The notes beneath the pieces were generated by a model that worked only from the letters and a program-made list of their open reading frames with translations, ran no database searches and was not told where the DNA came from. DNA of 64,000 bases. Source: Syntrophaceae bacterium (lineage in GTDB: Bacteria > Desulfobacterota > BSN033 > UBA1163). A program made the translations under genes and the position numbers. This document shows positions 7,801-15,497 of the stretch, one piece after another; within the stretch, counting starts at the first letter, position 1; each line of letters starts with the position of its first letter. The stretch lies in contig JACAEX010000078.1 in NCBI GenBank assembly GCA_013388635.1, positions 39,743 to 103,742 of the forward strand, written 5' to 3'.

Positions 7801-8577
7801 ATGAAAATCGATATCAATCCGATCCTGCTGGAACTTGGTCCGATTCGATTGAGTTGGTACGGGCTGATGTATGTGTTTGGGTTCCTCATCTCCTACCTCC
7901 TCGTCCGGTACCAGATGAAACGAAAGGATTTCGGTATTTCCAAACAGGAGGTGGAGAACCTCTTTTTTTATCTGATCATCGGGTTGATGGTGGGCGCTCG
8001 TTTGGGGTATGTCCTCTTTTACGATCTCAGGGGGTACCTCGCCAACCCGCTCGAGATCTTTGCCATCTGGCACGGAGGCATGTCCTTTCACGGAGGCCTG
8101 ATCGGTGTTCTCATCGTCGGGATCCTTTTCTGCCGAAAAAATCATAAATCCTTCTGGAGGATTGCCGACCTGATCATTGTCACGGTCCCTATTGGATTGG
8201 GTCTGGGAAGGATCGGAAATTTCATCAATGGAGAGCTCTATGGTCGGGTGACGCAGGTCCCCTGGGGGATGATCTTCCCAAGGGGTGGGCCGCTGCCTCG
8301 CCATCCCTCTCAACTCTATGAGAGTGCATTGGAGGGAGGGCTCCTCTTCTTAATCCTTTGGTTTTTCAAAGATAGAAAGCTTCCGGCGGGTGGCCGCTTA
8401 GCCCTCTTCCTCCTGTTCTACGGCATATTCCGTTTCTTCGTCGAATTTTTTAGAGAACCGGATGCGCACCTGGGGTTTATCGTAGGCCCTTTTACAATGG
8501 GACAGCTTCTCACCGTCTTCATGGTCGCAGGAGGGTCGGTCCTGTTTATCCTTCTCCGGCGGAAGACTTCCTCTTAA
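7801..8577 (+). CDS. lgt: Prolipoprotein diacylglyceryl transferase
   Basis: Lgt moves the diacylglyceryl group of phosphatidylglycerol to the lipobox cysteine of prolipoproteins in the inner membrane, the first step of lipoprotein maturation. The 258-residue product has about seven hydrophobic segments. It shows the family motifs WHGGMSFHGGLIG (near residue 90-100), the Lgt signature GRIGNFINGELYGR (near 135-150) and HPSQLYES. ATG 7801 was chosen because MKIDINPILLELGPI matches the usual Lgt N-terminus and an AGGGA site lies just before it; the reading frame extends further upstream but without a plausible start. It appears to be a single-gene unit. Confidence 0.95.
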   Translation: MKIDINPILLELGPIRLSWYGLMYVFGFLISYLLVRYQMKRKDFGISKQEVENLFFYLIIGLMVGARLGYVLFYDLRGYLANPLEIFAIWHGGMSFHGGLIGVLIVGILFCRKNHKSFWRIADLIIVTVPIGLGLGRIGNFINGELYGRVTQVPWGMIFPRGGPLPRHPSQLYESALEGGLLFLILWFFKDRKLPAGGRLALFLLFYGIFRFFVEFFREPDAHLGFIVGPFTMGQLLTVFMVAGGSVLFILLRRKTSS

Positions 8578-8647
8578 AAATTATTTTGAAATAGCTTTTA
8601 TAAGATAATTGACACAGAGAGATTAAAATGGTGCCCAGTCCTCCAAG

Positions 8648-11158
8648 ATGAAAGACGCCTATATAGCCATCCACGGCCATTTTTATCAGCCCCCGCGAGA
8701 GAATCCCTGGTTGGAGACCGTTGAAAGGGAGGAGAGCGCCTCTCCCTTTCACGACTGGAATGAGCGGATCACGTCCGAATGTTACCGTCCGAATGCGTAT
8801 GCACGGATCGTCGATGGAGAGGGGAAGATCCTCCATCTCGTGAATAACTATTCCTTCCTCAGTTTCAATTTCGGTCCGACCCTTCTTTTCTGGTTGGAGG
8901 AGAAAGCCCCCACGGTTTATCAGAAGGTGATCGAGGCAGACCGGGAAGCGATCAGAAGATTTGGCCATGGGAACGCCATGGCGCAGGCCTATAACCATAT
9001 CATCATGCCGCTGGCCAGCGAAAGGGATCAGGAGACGGAAATCCTCTGGGGGATAGCCGACTTCGAGAAGCGATTTTCTCGGAGGCCAGAGGCCATGTGG
9101 CTTCCTGAGACTGCGGTCAACTCCTCCACGCTTCGACTTCTGGCCACACACGGAATGGAATACCTCATCCTGAGCCCTTTTCAGGCCCTGAGGGTGCGTC
9201 CCATCGGGGTTAGGAAGTGGAGCGACGTCTCCAGGGGCAGAATCGACCCGACCCAACCGTACCGATATTTCATCAAGGATGAGTCAGGCAAGAGGCATTC
9301 AGATCGGTTCATCGATATCTTTTTCTACGATGCGGCAATCTCAAATGAGGTTACGTTTGGGGATCTCTTGAAAGACGGGAATGCCCTGGTCGAGAGATTC
9401 GCTCGAGCCTACCAGGCTTCGAAGAGAAGGCCCCAGCTGATCCATATTGCTACCGATGGGGAGACCTACGGCCATCACAAAAAATTCGGTGAGATGGCCC
9501 TGGCCTATGCATTGAGGGAGGGGTTCCCTGGACGCGGATTGGAGATGGTCAACTATGCCACCTTCCTCAAACGGTTCCCTCCGATTTATGAGGTGGAGAT
9601 CGATGAGGGCCCGAAAGGAGAAGGGACCTCCTGGAGCTGTGCCCATGGGATCGCTCGTTGGAAAGAGGATTGTGGTTGCAGCACAGGCGGGAAGCCTGGA
9701 TGGAATCAAAAATGGCGAAGGCCGCTGAGGGAGGCGATTGACCTTCTAAGGGATGATCTGAGCGGGATCTTTGAAAGAGAGGGGGGAAGGATCTTCAGGG
9801 ATGTGTGGGAGGCAAGGAATGGCTATATCGATGTGATTCTGGACCGTTCGCGGTCAGGTGTCAGCCGATTCTTCGATCGGTACGGAGTCAAGGGCCTTGA
9901 CGAGGAGGCAAGAATCCGGGGTCTGAAACTCCTGGAGATGGAGAGGCATGCCTTACTGATGTACACCAGTTGTGGTTGGTTCTTTGCGGATCTGGCAGGC
10001 CTGGAGACGGTTCAGATCCTTCTCTATGCAGCCAGGGCCATTCAACTGGCTGAGGAGTTAACCGGTCAGGAAATTGAAAAGAAATTCATTCAGAATCTAT
10101 CCCGGGCGAGGAGCAATGTTCCCGCTATGGGAAATGGGGAGCAGGTCTATCAGAGACTGGTCAAGCCGAGATCCGTAACCCTAGATAGGGTGGTGAACCA
10201 TTATGCGATCTTCTCTTTCTTTGATAATGAAGAAAGGGAGAAGAAGATCTTTTCCTACCGGGTCGAGAGAGTGAATGAGGAGAGGGTGGAGAAGGAAGAG
10301 AGCAGATTGGCCCTGGGCCAGGTGAGGGTGATTTCGGAGATCATCCCAGAGTGCAAGGACTTTCTCTTTGGTTTGATCTTCACCAAGGATGATGGCGTTC
10401 GAACCTGGGTGTCGGAATTGAGTGGAATGTCCAGTTTTGAGCTGCTACGGGAAAGAGGCCTTGAGAGCATTGAAAAGGGTAGGGAGGAGATGGCTAAGGT
10501 GCTTGCTTCTATTCTCGGAGGCCGGGTCCTAACGATTCGAGATATTTTTAAAGAAGAGAAGGAGAATCTCTTTCGGAAGATGGTCGCACATGGGATGGGG
10601 GAGCCTTCCAAGCTCTATGCCGAACTTTTTGGGGGATTGGAAAAGACGGGAAAAGGGACAACCCAGAAGGGATCAGAGGCTGCTGATTGGGTTCGTTCAG
10701 CCGGAGAAGCGATGCTCAGCGAACGATTATTGCGTGAGATTGAAGCGCTGAAGAGCGATTTTGAAGGGACGGTGAAAAAGGGAGAGATCGATGAGATCGT
10801 CCGTGAAGCAAAGGATCAAGGTTTTGAGCTGAAGACCGAAGAGGTGACTCTGATATTGAGCTCACGGTTGGAGGAGATGATGAGGGTCCTTCACAGGATG
10901 ATGATCGGCTCACGGGTCGGTTCCGTTGAGGAAGAGAAGGAGAGGGTGGAGGAGGTGATCAGGTTCTTGGCGGTGATCGAAAAATGGGGTTTTAGGCTTC
11001 AGAAAGAGGAGGCTCAGGCATTGATGAATGAATTATTGGAAGAGTATGTTTCGGCCCGTGAAAGGAGCTGGTGGGAAGGTGGTACGGAGAAACCATTCCC
11101 TCCCAATCTGATCACCCTGGGGGAAAAACTGGGCTTCAATGTGGAGAGGTTTTTATAG
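8648..11158 (+). CDS. GH57 family glycoside hydrolase with DUF3536-type C-terminal region
   Basis: The 836-residue protein opens with the GH57 hallmark HGHFYQPPRENPW. It carries MWLPETAVN with the likely nucleophile E154, and a second conserved block DGETYGHH near residue 270. GH57 enzymes act on alpha-1,4-glucans as amylases, branching enzymes or 4-alpha-glucanotransferases. This long form, with a large helical C-terminal half rich in Glu and Arg, is usually annotated as a DUF3536 protein and is not biochemically assigned. No signal peptide is seen, so glycogen-like storage polymer is a reasonable cytoplasmic substrate. No other glycogen gene is in the window. Confidence 0.85.
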   Translation: MKDAYIAIHGHFYQPPRENPWLETVEREESASPFHDWNERITSECYRPNAYARIVDGEGKILHLVNNYSFLSFNFGPTLLFWLEEKAPTVYQKVIEADREAIRRFGHGNAMAQAYNHIIMPLASERDQETEILWGIADFEKRFSRRPEAMWLPETAVNSSTLRLLATHGMEYLILSPFQALRVRPIGVRKWSDVSRGRIDPTQPYRYFIKDESGKRHSDRFIDIFFYDAAISNEVTFGDLLKDGNALVERFARAYQASKRRPQLIHIATDGETYGHHKKFGEMALAYALREGFPGRGLEMVNYATFLKRFPPIYEVEIDEGPKGEGTSWSCAHGIARWKEDCGCSTGGKPGWNQKWRRPLREAIDLLRDDLSGIFEREGGRIFRDVWEARNGYIDVILDRSRSGVSRFFDRYGVKGLDEEARIRGLKLLEMERHALLMYTSCGWFFADLAGLETVQILLYAARAIQLAEELTGQEIEKKFIQNLSRARSNVPAMGNGEQVYQRLVKPRSVTLDRVVNHYAIFSFFDNEEREKKIFSYRVERVNEERVEKEESRLALGQVRVISEIIPECKDFLFGLIFTKDDGVRTWVSELSGMSSFELLRERGLESIEKGREEMAKVLASILGGRVLTIRDIFKEEKENLFRKMVAHGMGEPSKLYAELFGGLEKTGKGTTQKGSEAADWVRSAGEAMLSERLLREIEALKSDFEGTVKKGEIDEIVREAKDQGFELKTEEVTLILSSRLEEMMRVLHRMMIGSRVGSVEEEKERVEEVIRFLAVIEKWGFRLQKEEAQALMNELLEEYVSARERSWWEGGTEKPFPPNLITLGEKLGFNVERFL

Positions 11159-11447
11159 AGGATTGGCCCACATCGTTCAACGCCCATCATAAGACGCAAG
11201 GGGTCAAACATTTCCTGTACGGTATAAGGCATTCCCATGGATGAAAATTCTTATTGACTTCTATCCGTAGTTTTTAATAAACTTTTTTAGAGTTGGCGTC
11301 TCCAAGGAAAGCCTTTCAACTGAATGGGTGGGGCAGGAGAAGAGAGGGGTGGGAATACGGATTCCCATGAAAGGAGGTGATGGGACTTATTACTCAGTGC
11401 TCAAATATTTTTTCACTTCTGGTTGATGTTTCAAAAGGAGGTCGATT

Positions 11448-12923
11448 ATGAACGAGGAAAAAAAGGGAAAAATGGTCTCTGGAGGCTGCGGACCTGACTT
11501 TGAAGTGGCGGATTTTCCAGAGCCGCCGCGGGATTTGACTCCCAGAAAACTCTTTGCCATTCTGGGTCCGGCTGTCATTGCCCTTGGTGGTACGATCGGT
11601 GGAGGAGAATGGCTTGTCGGCCCCTCCCTCTTTGTTAAATGGGGCCTAACTCTTCTGTGGATCACCACGATTTCGTCCTTGCTTCAGACCTTCCTCAACC
11701 TCGAAATGGCTCGCTATACCCTTTATACAGGAGAACCGGTGACCGTTGGTTTTATGAGACTCGCACCCGGAAAGGCATTCTGGGGATGGCTCTTCACCGT
11801 TGTGGGATTCTTAGAAAGAGGGCTTCCGGGATGGGCCCTCGGTGCAGCAACCGCCTTAGCTGCCTTTCAACTGGGTAAAATTCCCGGGGCTCCGGATAAG
11901 GGGACGGTCATTGTCTGGGGTTATGTCATCTTTGCTTCGTGTGTGATCCTGGTCTCATTGGGTCGAAGAATTGAACGGACCCTCGAGTGGGCGAACTGGA
12001 TCATGATGTTCGTCGTTCTCGCAGGGCTTTTAATACTCGATATCTTTATCGTTCCAGGATCGGTCTGGCTGGAAGGCCTTGTGGGATTTGTCAGTTTTGG
12101 ATCCATCCCAAAGGGCGTTGATCTGCTCCTCTTGGGTGCCCTTGTGGGTTACTCTGCGTACGGAGGGTTCGGTAACAACGCCATCACCAACTGGTACCGG
12201 GACAAAGGATACGGGATGGGTGGTAAGGTTGGATATATCCCGGCTGCCATTGGTGGAAAGATGATACACGTCTCGCCCGTTGGGAAGGTTGCCATGCCGA
12301 CGGAGAAGAACGTTTCAAGCTGGAAGGGCTGGTGGAAGATTCTCAGCATCGACCAATGGGTGGTCTTCTATTTCGGGGCCATGCTCGGGATGTTCCTTCC
12401 TGGGATCCTTTACTGTGGAGTGCTTCCCAGGGGTGAGGCCCTTCCAAGCTGGGGGATCGCTGCCTCAACGGCCAGCGGTCTCATATTAAAGCTTGGCAAT
12501 TTTGGGTGGTTCCTCGCCCTCTTCTTTGGGTTCTGGATTATGTATTCTACAGCTGTTAGTAACGTGGACCTGGTCGTCCGACAGGCTACGGATATGCTCT
12601 GGTTTGCATCGCCGGGTGTCAGAAGATTTTCAAAGGAGGACATTCGGAGGATCTATTATCTCTTGCTGATCGTGTTTATCATCTGGGGTTTATCCTTTGT
12701 GAATATCACCCTTCCTCTGATCATCTTTGCCATCAGCGCCAACATTGCCAACCTTACCATGGCCCTCTCTGCGATCCTCACAATCCGTCTGAATCGGAAG
12801 TTCCTTCCCAAGGAGTTTCGACCGGCGGTGTGGAGAGAGGTCATCCTTGTCCTGAACCTGATCTTCTTCGGGTTCTTCTTCGGGGTCTTTCTCCTCAATC
12901 GATTTTTCGGTCTCAAGTTCTAA
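11448..12923 (+). CDS. Nramp-like membrane transporter with non-canonical metal-site motifs
   Basis: The 491-residue protein has about 11 membrane helices and the overall pattern of the Nramp family (LeuT fold), with a strong AAAGGAGG site before the ATG. In metal-transporting Nramps, TM1 carries DPGN and TM6 carries MPH. Here the matching places read TIGGGEWLVGP and YGGFGNNAITNW, so the residues that bind Mn or Fe are gone. A change of substrate is therefore likely. Databases often label such proteins as Nramp divalent metal transporters, which may mislead. It stands alone, with a strong bidirectional terminator after it. The substrate cannot be deduced. Confidence 0.75.
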   Translation: MNEEKKGKMVSGGCGPDFEVADFPEPPRDLTPRKLFAILGPAVIALGGTIGGGEWLVGPSLFVKWGLTLLWITTISSLLQTFLNLEMARYTLYTGEPVTVGFMRLAPGKAFWGWLFTVVGFLERGLPGWALGAATALAAFQLGKIPGAPDKGTVIVWGYVIFASCVILVSLGRRIERTLEWANWIMMFVVLAGLLILDIFIVPGSVWLEGLVGFVSFGSIPKGVDLLLLGALVGYSAYGGFGNNAITNWYRDKGYGMGGKVGYIPAAIGGKMIHVSPVGKVAMPTEKNVSSWKGWWKILSIDQWVVFYFGAMLGMFLPGILYCGVLPRGEALPSWGIAASTASGLILKLGNFGWFLALFFGFWIMYSTAVSNVDLVVRQATDMLWFASPGVRRFSKEDIRRIYYLLLIVFIIWGLSFVNITLPLIIFAISANIANLTMALSAILTIRLNRKFLPKEFRPAVWREVILVLNLIFFGFFFGVFLLNRFFGLKF

Positions 12924-12931
12924 TGACCTTC

Positions 12932-12967
12932 AGGCCCATCGTCCTTACTTATTCGGGCGATGGGCCT
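12932..12967. terminator. Bidirectional intrinsic terminator between convergent genes
   Basis: AGGCCCATCG and CGATGGGCCT form a perfect ten-base stem with a 16-base loop, followed by CTTTA on the + strand. It lies just past the Nramp-like gene and overlaps the last codons of the small minus-strand gene, so it can serve both. Confidence 0.75.
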
Positions 12968-13142
12968 CTTTATGTGACCTCGAACTGCTTTTTTTACAGG
13001 GATCGAATTCTGAAGGCTCCTCAAACCCCTGCCTGATCTTGTCTCCATTCCCTGGAACCTCTTGAAAGAGCTCGTCCCAGGCGCGGTCCATCTTCTCTTT
13101 CATCTTCTGGAGTTCGCCCAAAAAAGTGATTCCCCATTCCAC
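12945..13142 (-). CDS. Small protein resembling the N-terminus of an Hsp20 chaperone
   Basis: A GTG start at 13142 lies eight bases after a perfect AAAGGAGG site, which makes translation likely. The frame is open for another 17 codons upstream but offers only TTG there and no ribosome site. The 65-residue product begins MEWGITFLGELQKMKEKM and continues DRAWDELFQE. This resembles the first helix of small heat-shock proteins (W..F.EL..M...MDR..DE.F). The alpha-crystallin domain that should follow is absent, and the end is polar and basic (SSSRSHKEAH). It could be a remnant of an hsp20 gene or a free small protein. Confidence 0.45.
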   Translation of the reverse strand: MEWGITFLGELQKMKEKMDRAWDELFQEVPGNGDKIRQGFEEPSEFDPCKKSSSRSHKEAHRPNK

Positions 13143-13718
13143 GAGTCGTTCCTCCTTTTTTTCTAAAGGGATTGATTGATCAGCACGGGCCAAAACGGCC
13201 GGGCTGACTTGATGGATTAAACTTTTGCATAAACCTCAACATTACTGAAATGGTGAGAAAAGTAAATAGGGCGAATCCTGTATTTTCTTGAAGGAAAAGC
13301 AGTATCTGGGTTTCACCCCATAAGGGAACCTCTAATAATTCCCGATCCGTTACTCCCGCCCCGTATTAAGTACGGGGTAAACTCCGGCGGGAGTCCAGTT
13401 ATTTCAAGACCCTCTGGATTCCTGGTTTCGCAGGAATGACATTTTTAGAAGGTAGCCATAAGTTTTGACCCCACCGACTGGAGCAATTCGGAAATACCCT
13501 ATTTTTCCCTATAAAATATACGACATACCCCATGGGCTCTTCAGCCCATTTTGAATAGAATCGAGATGAGAAACCTCCAATAAATCTTTTGAAAATCCTG
13601 GTGAAGAGGAGCGGGATTTGTGGTATAAAATAAAAATAGAACAGGCGGCCATGTGACGAAATAGATGGGTTTGAAACTGACTTAACCTAACTCTATTATC
13701 AGAAGGGAGGATGCGTCT
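13143..13718. other. Intergenic region of 576 bases with repeats, hairpins and a possible promoter
   Basis: No convincing gene is seen. The stretch holds a nested inverted repeat (13352-13394, listed separately) and, just after it, a run ending in GGTTTCGCAGGAATGAC that looks like a dispersed intergenic repeat. A seven-base stem ATGGGCT/AGCCCAT with a CTTC loop lies at 13532-13549, followed by TTT. A possible extended -10 element (TGGTATAAA, 13621-13629) stands about 90 bases before the DoxX gene. The promoter has no good -35 box and is a weak call. Confidence 0.5.
13352..13394. repeat. Nested inverted repeat, shared core with 57793-57811
   Basis: An outer pair ACTCCCGCC/GGCGGGAGT (nine bases) encloses an inner pair CCCCGTA/TACGGGG separated by TTAAG. 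The inner palindrome recurs between hemH and hemG/Y at 57793-57811 with spacer TTCAA. This indicates a dispersed, probably mobile or structural, intergenic repeat. Confidence 0.65.
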
Positions 13719-14123
13719 ATGGAATGGTTAAAAAGCCTGGGTGTTTTGGTCGGACGAATTCTTCTGGTTTTGATCTTTCTTCAGTCCGGCATAGGGAAGA
13801 TCGAAAATTTCCAAAAGACCGCACAGTATATGGCCAGTTATGGCATGCCTTTTACCAATTTCTTTCTCGTCGGCGCCATCTTCGTTGAACTCATCGGTTG
13901 CCTCGCCGTCATCTTAGGATTTTCCACCCGGCTTGGAGCTGTCCTGCTCCTTGTTTTCTTGATTCCCACCACCCTCATTTTTCACACCAATTTTTCTGAT
14001 CAGATTCAAGTGATCATGTTCATGAAGAATGTGAGCATCTTTGGAGGATGCCTTCTCCTTCTGTCGTTTGGAGGAGGGCGGTTCAGTTTAGACTACCTTT
14101 TGAGGGGAAGAAAGGGGAAATGA
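13719..14123 (+). CDS. DoxX-family membrane protein
   Basis: This 134-residue protein has four hydrophobic helices and the DoxX pattern near its N-terminus (GRILLVLIFLQSGIGKI) and in the middle (VGAIFVELIGCLAVILGFST). The family includes thiosulfate:quinone oxidoreductase small subunits and many redox-linked membrane proteins of unknown role. A GGGAGG site at 13704-13709 precedes the ATG at a workable distance. Its stop overlaps the start of the UbiA-like gene (ATGA), so the two are coupled. That suggests a role at the quinone pool or membrane, but the actual function is open. Confidence 0.8.
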   Translation: MEWLKSLGVLVGRILLVLIFLQSGIGKIENFQKTAQYMASYGMPFTNFFLVGAIFVELIGCLAVILGFSTRLGAVLLLVFLIPTTLIFHTNFSDQIQVIMFMKNVSIFGGCLLLLSFGGGRFSLDYLLRGRKGK

Positions 14124-15133
14124 AGCCTGGCTGCTGGAGGATCTGGTGGAAGGCCTTCCGGTTTCATTACACCACCGCCAGCTTTATGCCGGGGATATTA
14201 GGAGGGGTGATCGCCTGGACCTATGATGGTCAATTTCATCCGGGGTATTTCCTCCTGGTGATGCTGGGTCTTCTCCTCAATCATCTGGCCCTCAATATGA
14301 CCGATGACTATTACGACTTCCACCATTTGGTCGATCTTTTCGATTCTCATGGTAATCCTTATTCAGGCGGAAGCGGGGTCCTTTCAAAGGGCTGGATCAC
14401 TCCTGGCCAGATGCGAGATGTCTTTGTCAGCTTTTATGTCATTGCGATCGGGATCGGAATATTCTTAGGAGTGTTGAGAGGCACTTTTGTTCTTCTCCTT
14501 TTGATCTTTGGCTTTTTCTGTGCCTACTTTTATACGGCCCCTCCCATTCGATTCGGTTATAGGGGACTCGGGGAGATCGCTCAGCTTCTCTGCTTCGGCC
14601 CGGGAATCGGTCTGGGAGCTTATTATGTGCAGGCGCAGAGGCTTTCCTGGGAGGCCTTCTGGGGAACGCTTCCCTTCGGGATCATGCTCTTCTCGATGAT
14701 TACGATCAACGAGATTCCCGATTACCTTGAAGACCGGCGGGCAGGAAAATTGAACCTGGTGGCCCGCTTCGGCAGGAAGGCTGGGATGAGACTTTTTATC
14801 CTGAGCCTCATTTCTGCTTATGGGGCCATTCTGATCGGCATCCTTTTGGGAAGGGTTCCTGTTATTGGACTGCTCGGTCTGCTGACCCTCCCTATTGCCT
14901 ACCGAACGGTTTCGATTCTAAGAAGGCATTATGAGGAACCGGCTAAAATGGCGCCTGCCAATCTCGGAATGATCTGTACCCATAACTTCACAGCCATCCT
15001 GCTTATCGTTGCCTACTCCTTCGAGGGATTTAAGAAGGATGCCTTATCAGCCTCTCTTCTGCCTTTGATCGTATTGATCGTGCTTTATCTTCCGGTTGCG
15101 GCTTTGATCAAGAAAGCGATTTCTTCCCGGTAG
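14120..15133 (+). CDS. UbiA-family prenyltransferase (MenA-like)
   Basis: The 337-residue protein has about eight to nine membrane helices and the two aspartate-rich motifs of the UbiA superfamily: NMTDDYYDF near residue 55-65 and INEIPDYLEDRRAGK in the second half. The first binds the prenyl diphosphate through Mg2+. ATG 14120 starts inside the DoxX stop codon. MenA (1,4-dihydroxy-2-naphthoate prenyltransferase) is the closest pattern, fitting a menaquinone-using organism, but haem O synthase-like or other acceptors cannot be excluded. A selenocysteine-type thioredoxin gene follows 55 bases later on the same strand. Confidence 0.82.
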   Translation: MKPGCWRIWWKAFRFHYTTASFMPGILGGVIAWTYDGQFHPGYFLLVMLGLLLNHLALNMTDDYYDFHHLVDLFDSHGNPYSGGSGVLSKGWITPGQMRDVFVSFYVIAIGIGIFLGVLRGTFVLLLLIFGFFCAYFYTAPPIRFGYRGLGEIAQLLCFGPGIGLGAYYVQAQRLSWEAFWGTLPFGIMLFSMITINEIPDYLEDRRAGKLNLVARFGRKAGMRLFILSLISAYGAILIGILLGRVPVIGLLGLLTLPIAYRTVSILRRHYEEPAKMAPANLGMICTHNFTAILLIVAYSFEGFKKDALSASLLPLIVLIVLYLPVAALIKKAISSR

Positions 15134-15188
15134 AAGAACCTGATGGGGGGAGAAAGGGTGTTGCTATTTTAGAAAGGAGGGAAGCTTC

Positions 15189-15461
15189 ATGACGAAAGAG
15201 GAGTTTTATCTTTTGGAGTTCACGGGTGCGGAGTGACCTCACTGCCACAAGATGGATCCTCTCGTGGAGAGGTTAGAAGAAGAAGAGGGCATCAGGGTAG
15301 CCAGATTAGAAGTCTGGCATAACGAAGCCAATGCCAAATTGATGAGGGAGTACGACAAGGGTTATTGCGGTGGTGTTCCGTTCTTCTTCAACAAAAAGAC
15401 GGGTAAATGGATCTGCGGCTCGGCAGACTATGAACGATTGAGGAAGTGGGCACTCGAATAA
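15189..15461 (+). CDS. Thioredoxin-fold protein with in-frame TGA, probable selenoprotein (Sec16)
   Basis: ATG 15189 lies eight bases after AAAGGAGG. Read through one in-frame TGA at 15234-15236, the frame gives a continuous 90-residue thioredoxin-fold protein. It begins MTKEEFYLLEFTGAE, then U16-P-H-C19, which is exactly where thioredoxin-like relatives have CPHC. After it come KMDPLVERLEEEEG, a GGVPFFF block with the cis-proline (P64), and KWICG. Coding continues in the same frame on both sides of the TGA without another disruption. A stem-loop fitting the bacterial SECIS rule lies downstream. Naive callers would start at ATG 15252 and lose the active site. Alternatives are a recent Cys-to-stop mutation or a base error. 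It sits between the UbiA-like gene and pdhA. Confidence 0.75.
15258..15272 (+). promoter_or_regulatory. Candidate bacterial SECIS element
   Basis: CCTCTC and GAGAGG form six perfect pairs around a three-base loop GTG. The loop begins 27 bases after the TGA and its first base is G. That fits the published general pattern for bacterial SECIS elements: a small apical loop with a G in its first two bases, 16-37 bases past the UGA. It would recruit SelB for selenocysteine insertion. Confidence 0.6.
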
Positions 15462-15497
15462 GAAATTCAAAATTCAAAATTTGAAGAAAGGAACCCC

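Noticed and set aside
11367..11426. A 19-codon open frame (starting MKGGDGTYYSV) just before the Nramp-like gene, possible leader peptide.
   Set aside because: It has no ribosome site and no attenuator or regulatory codon pattern; the strong AAAGGAGG belongs to the main gene.
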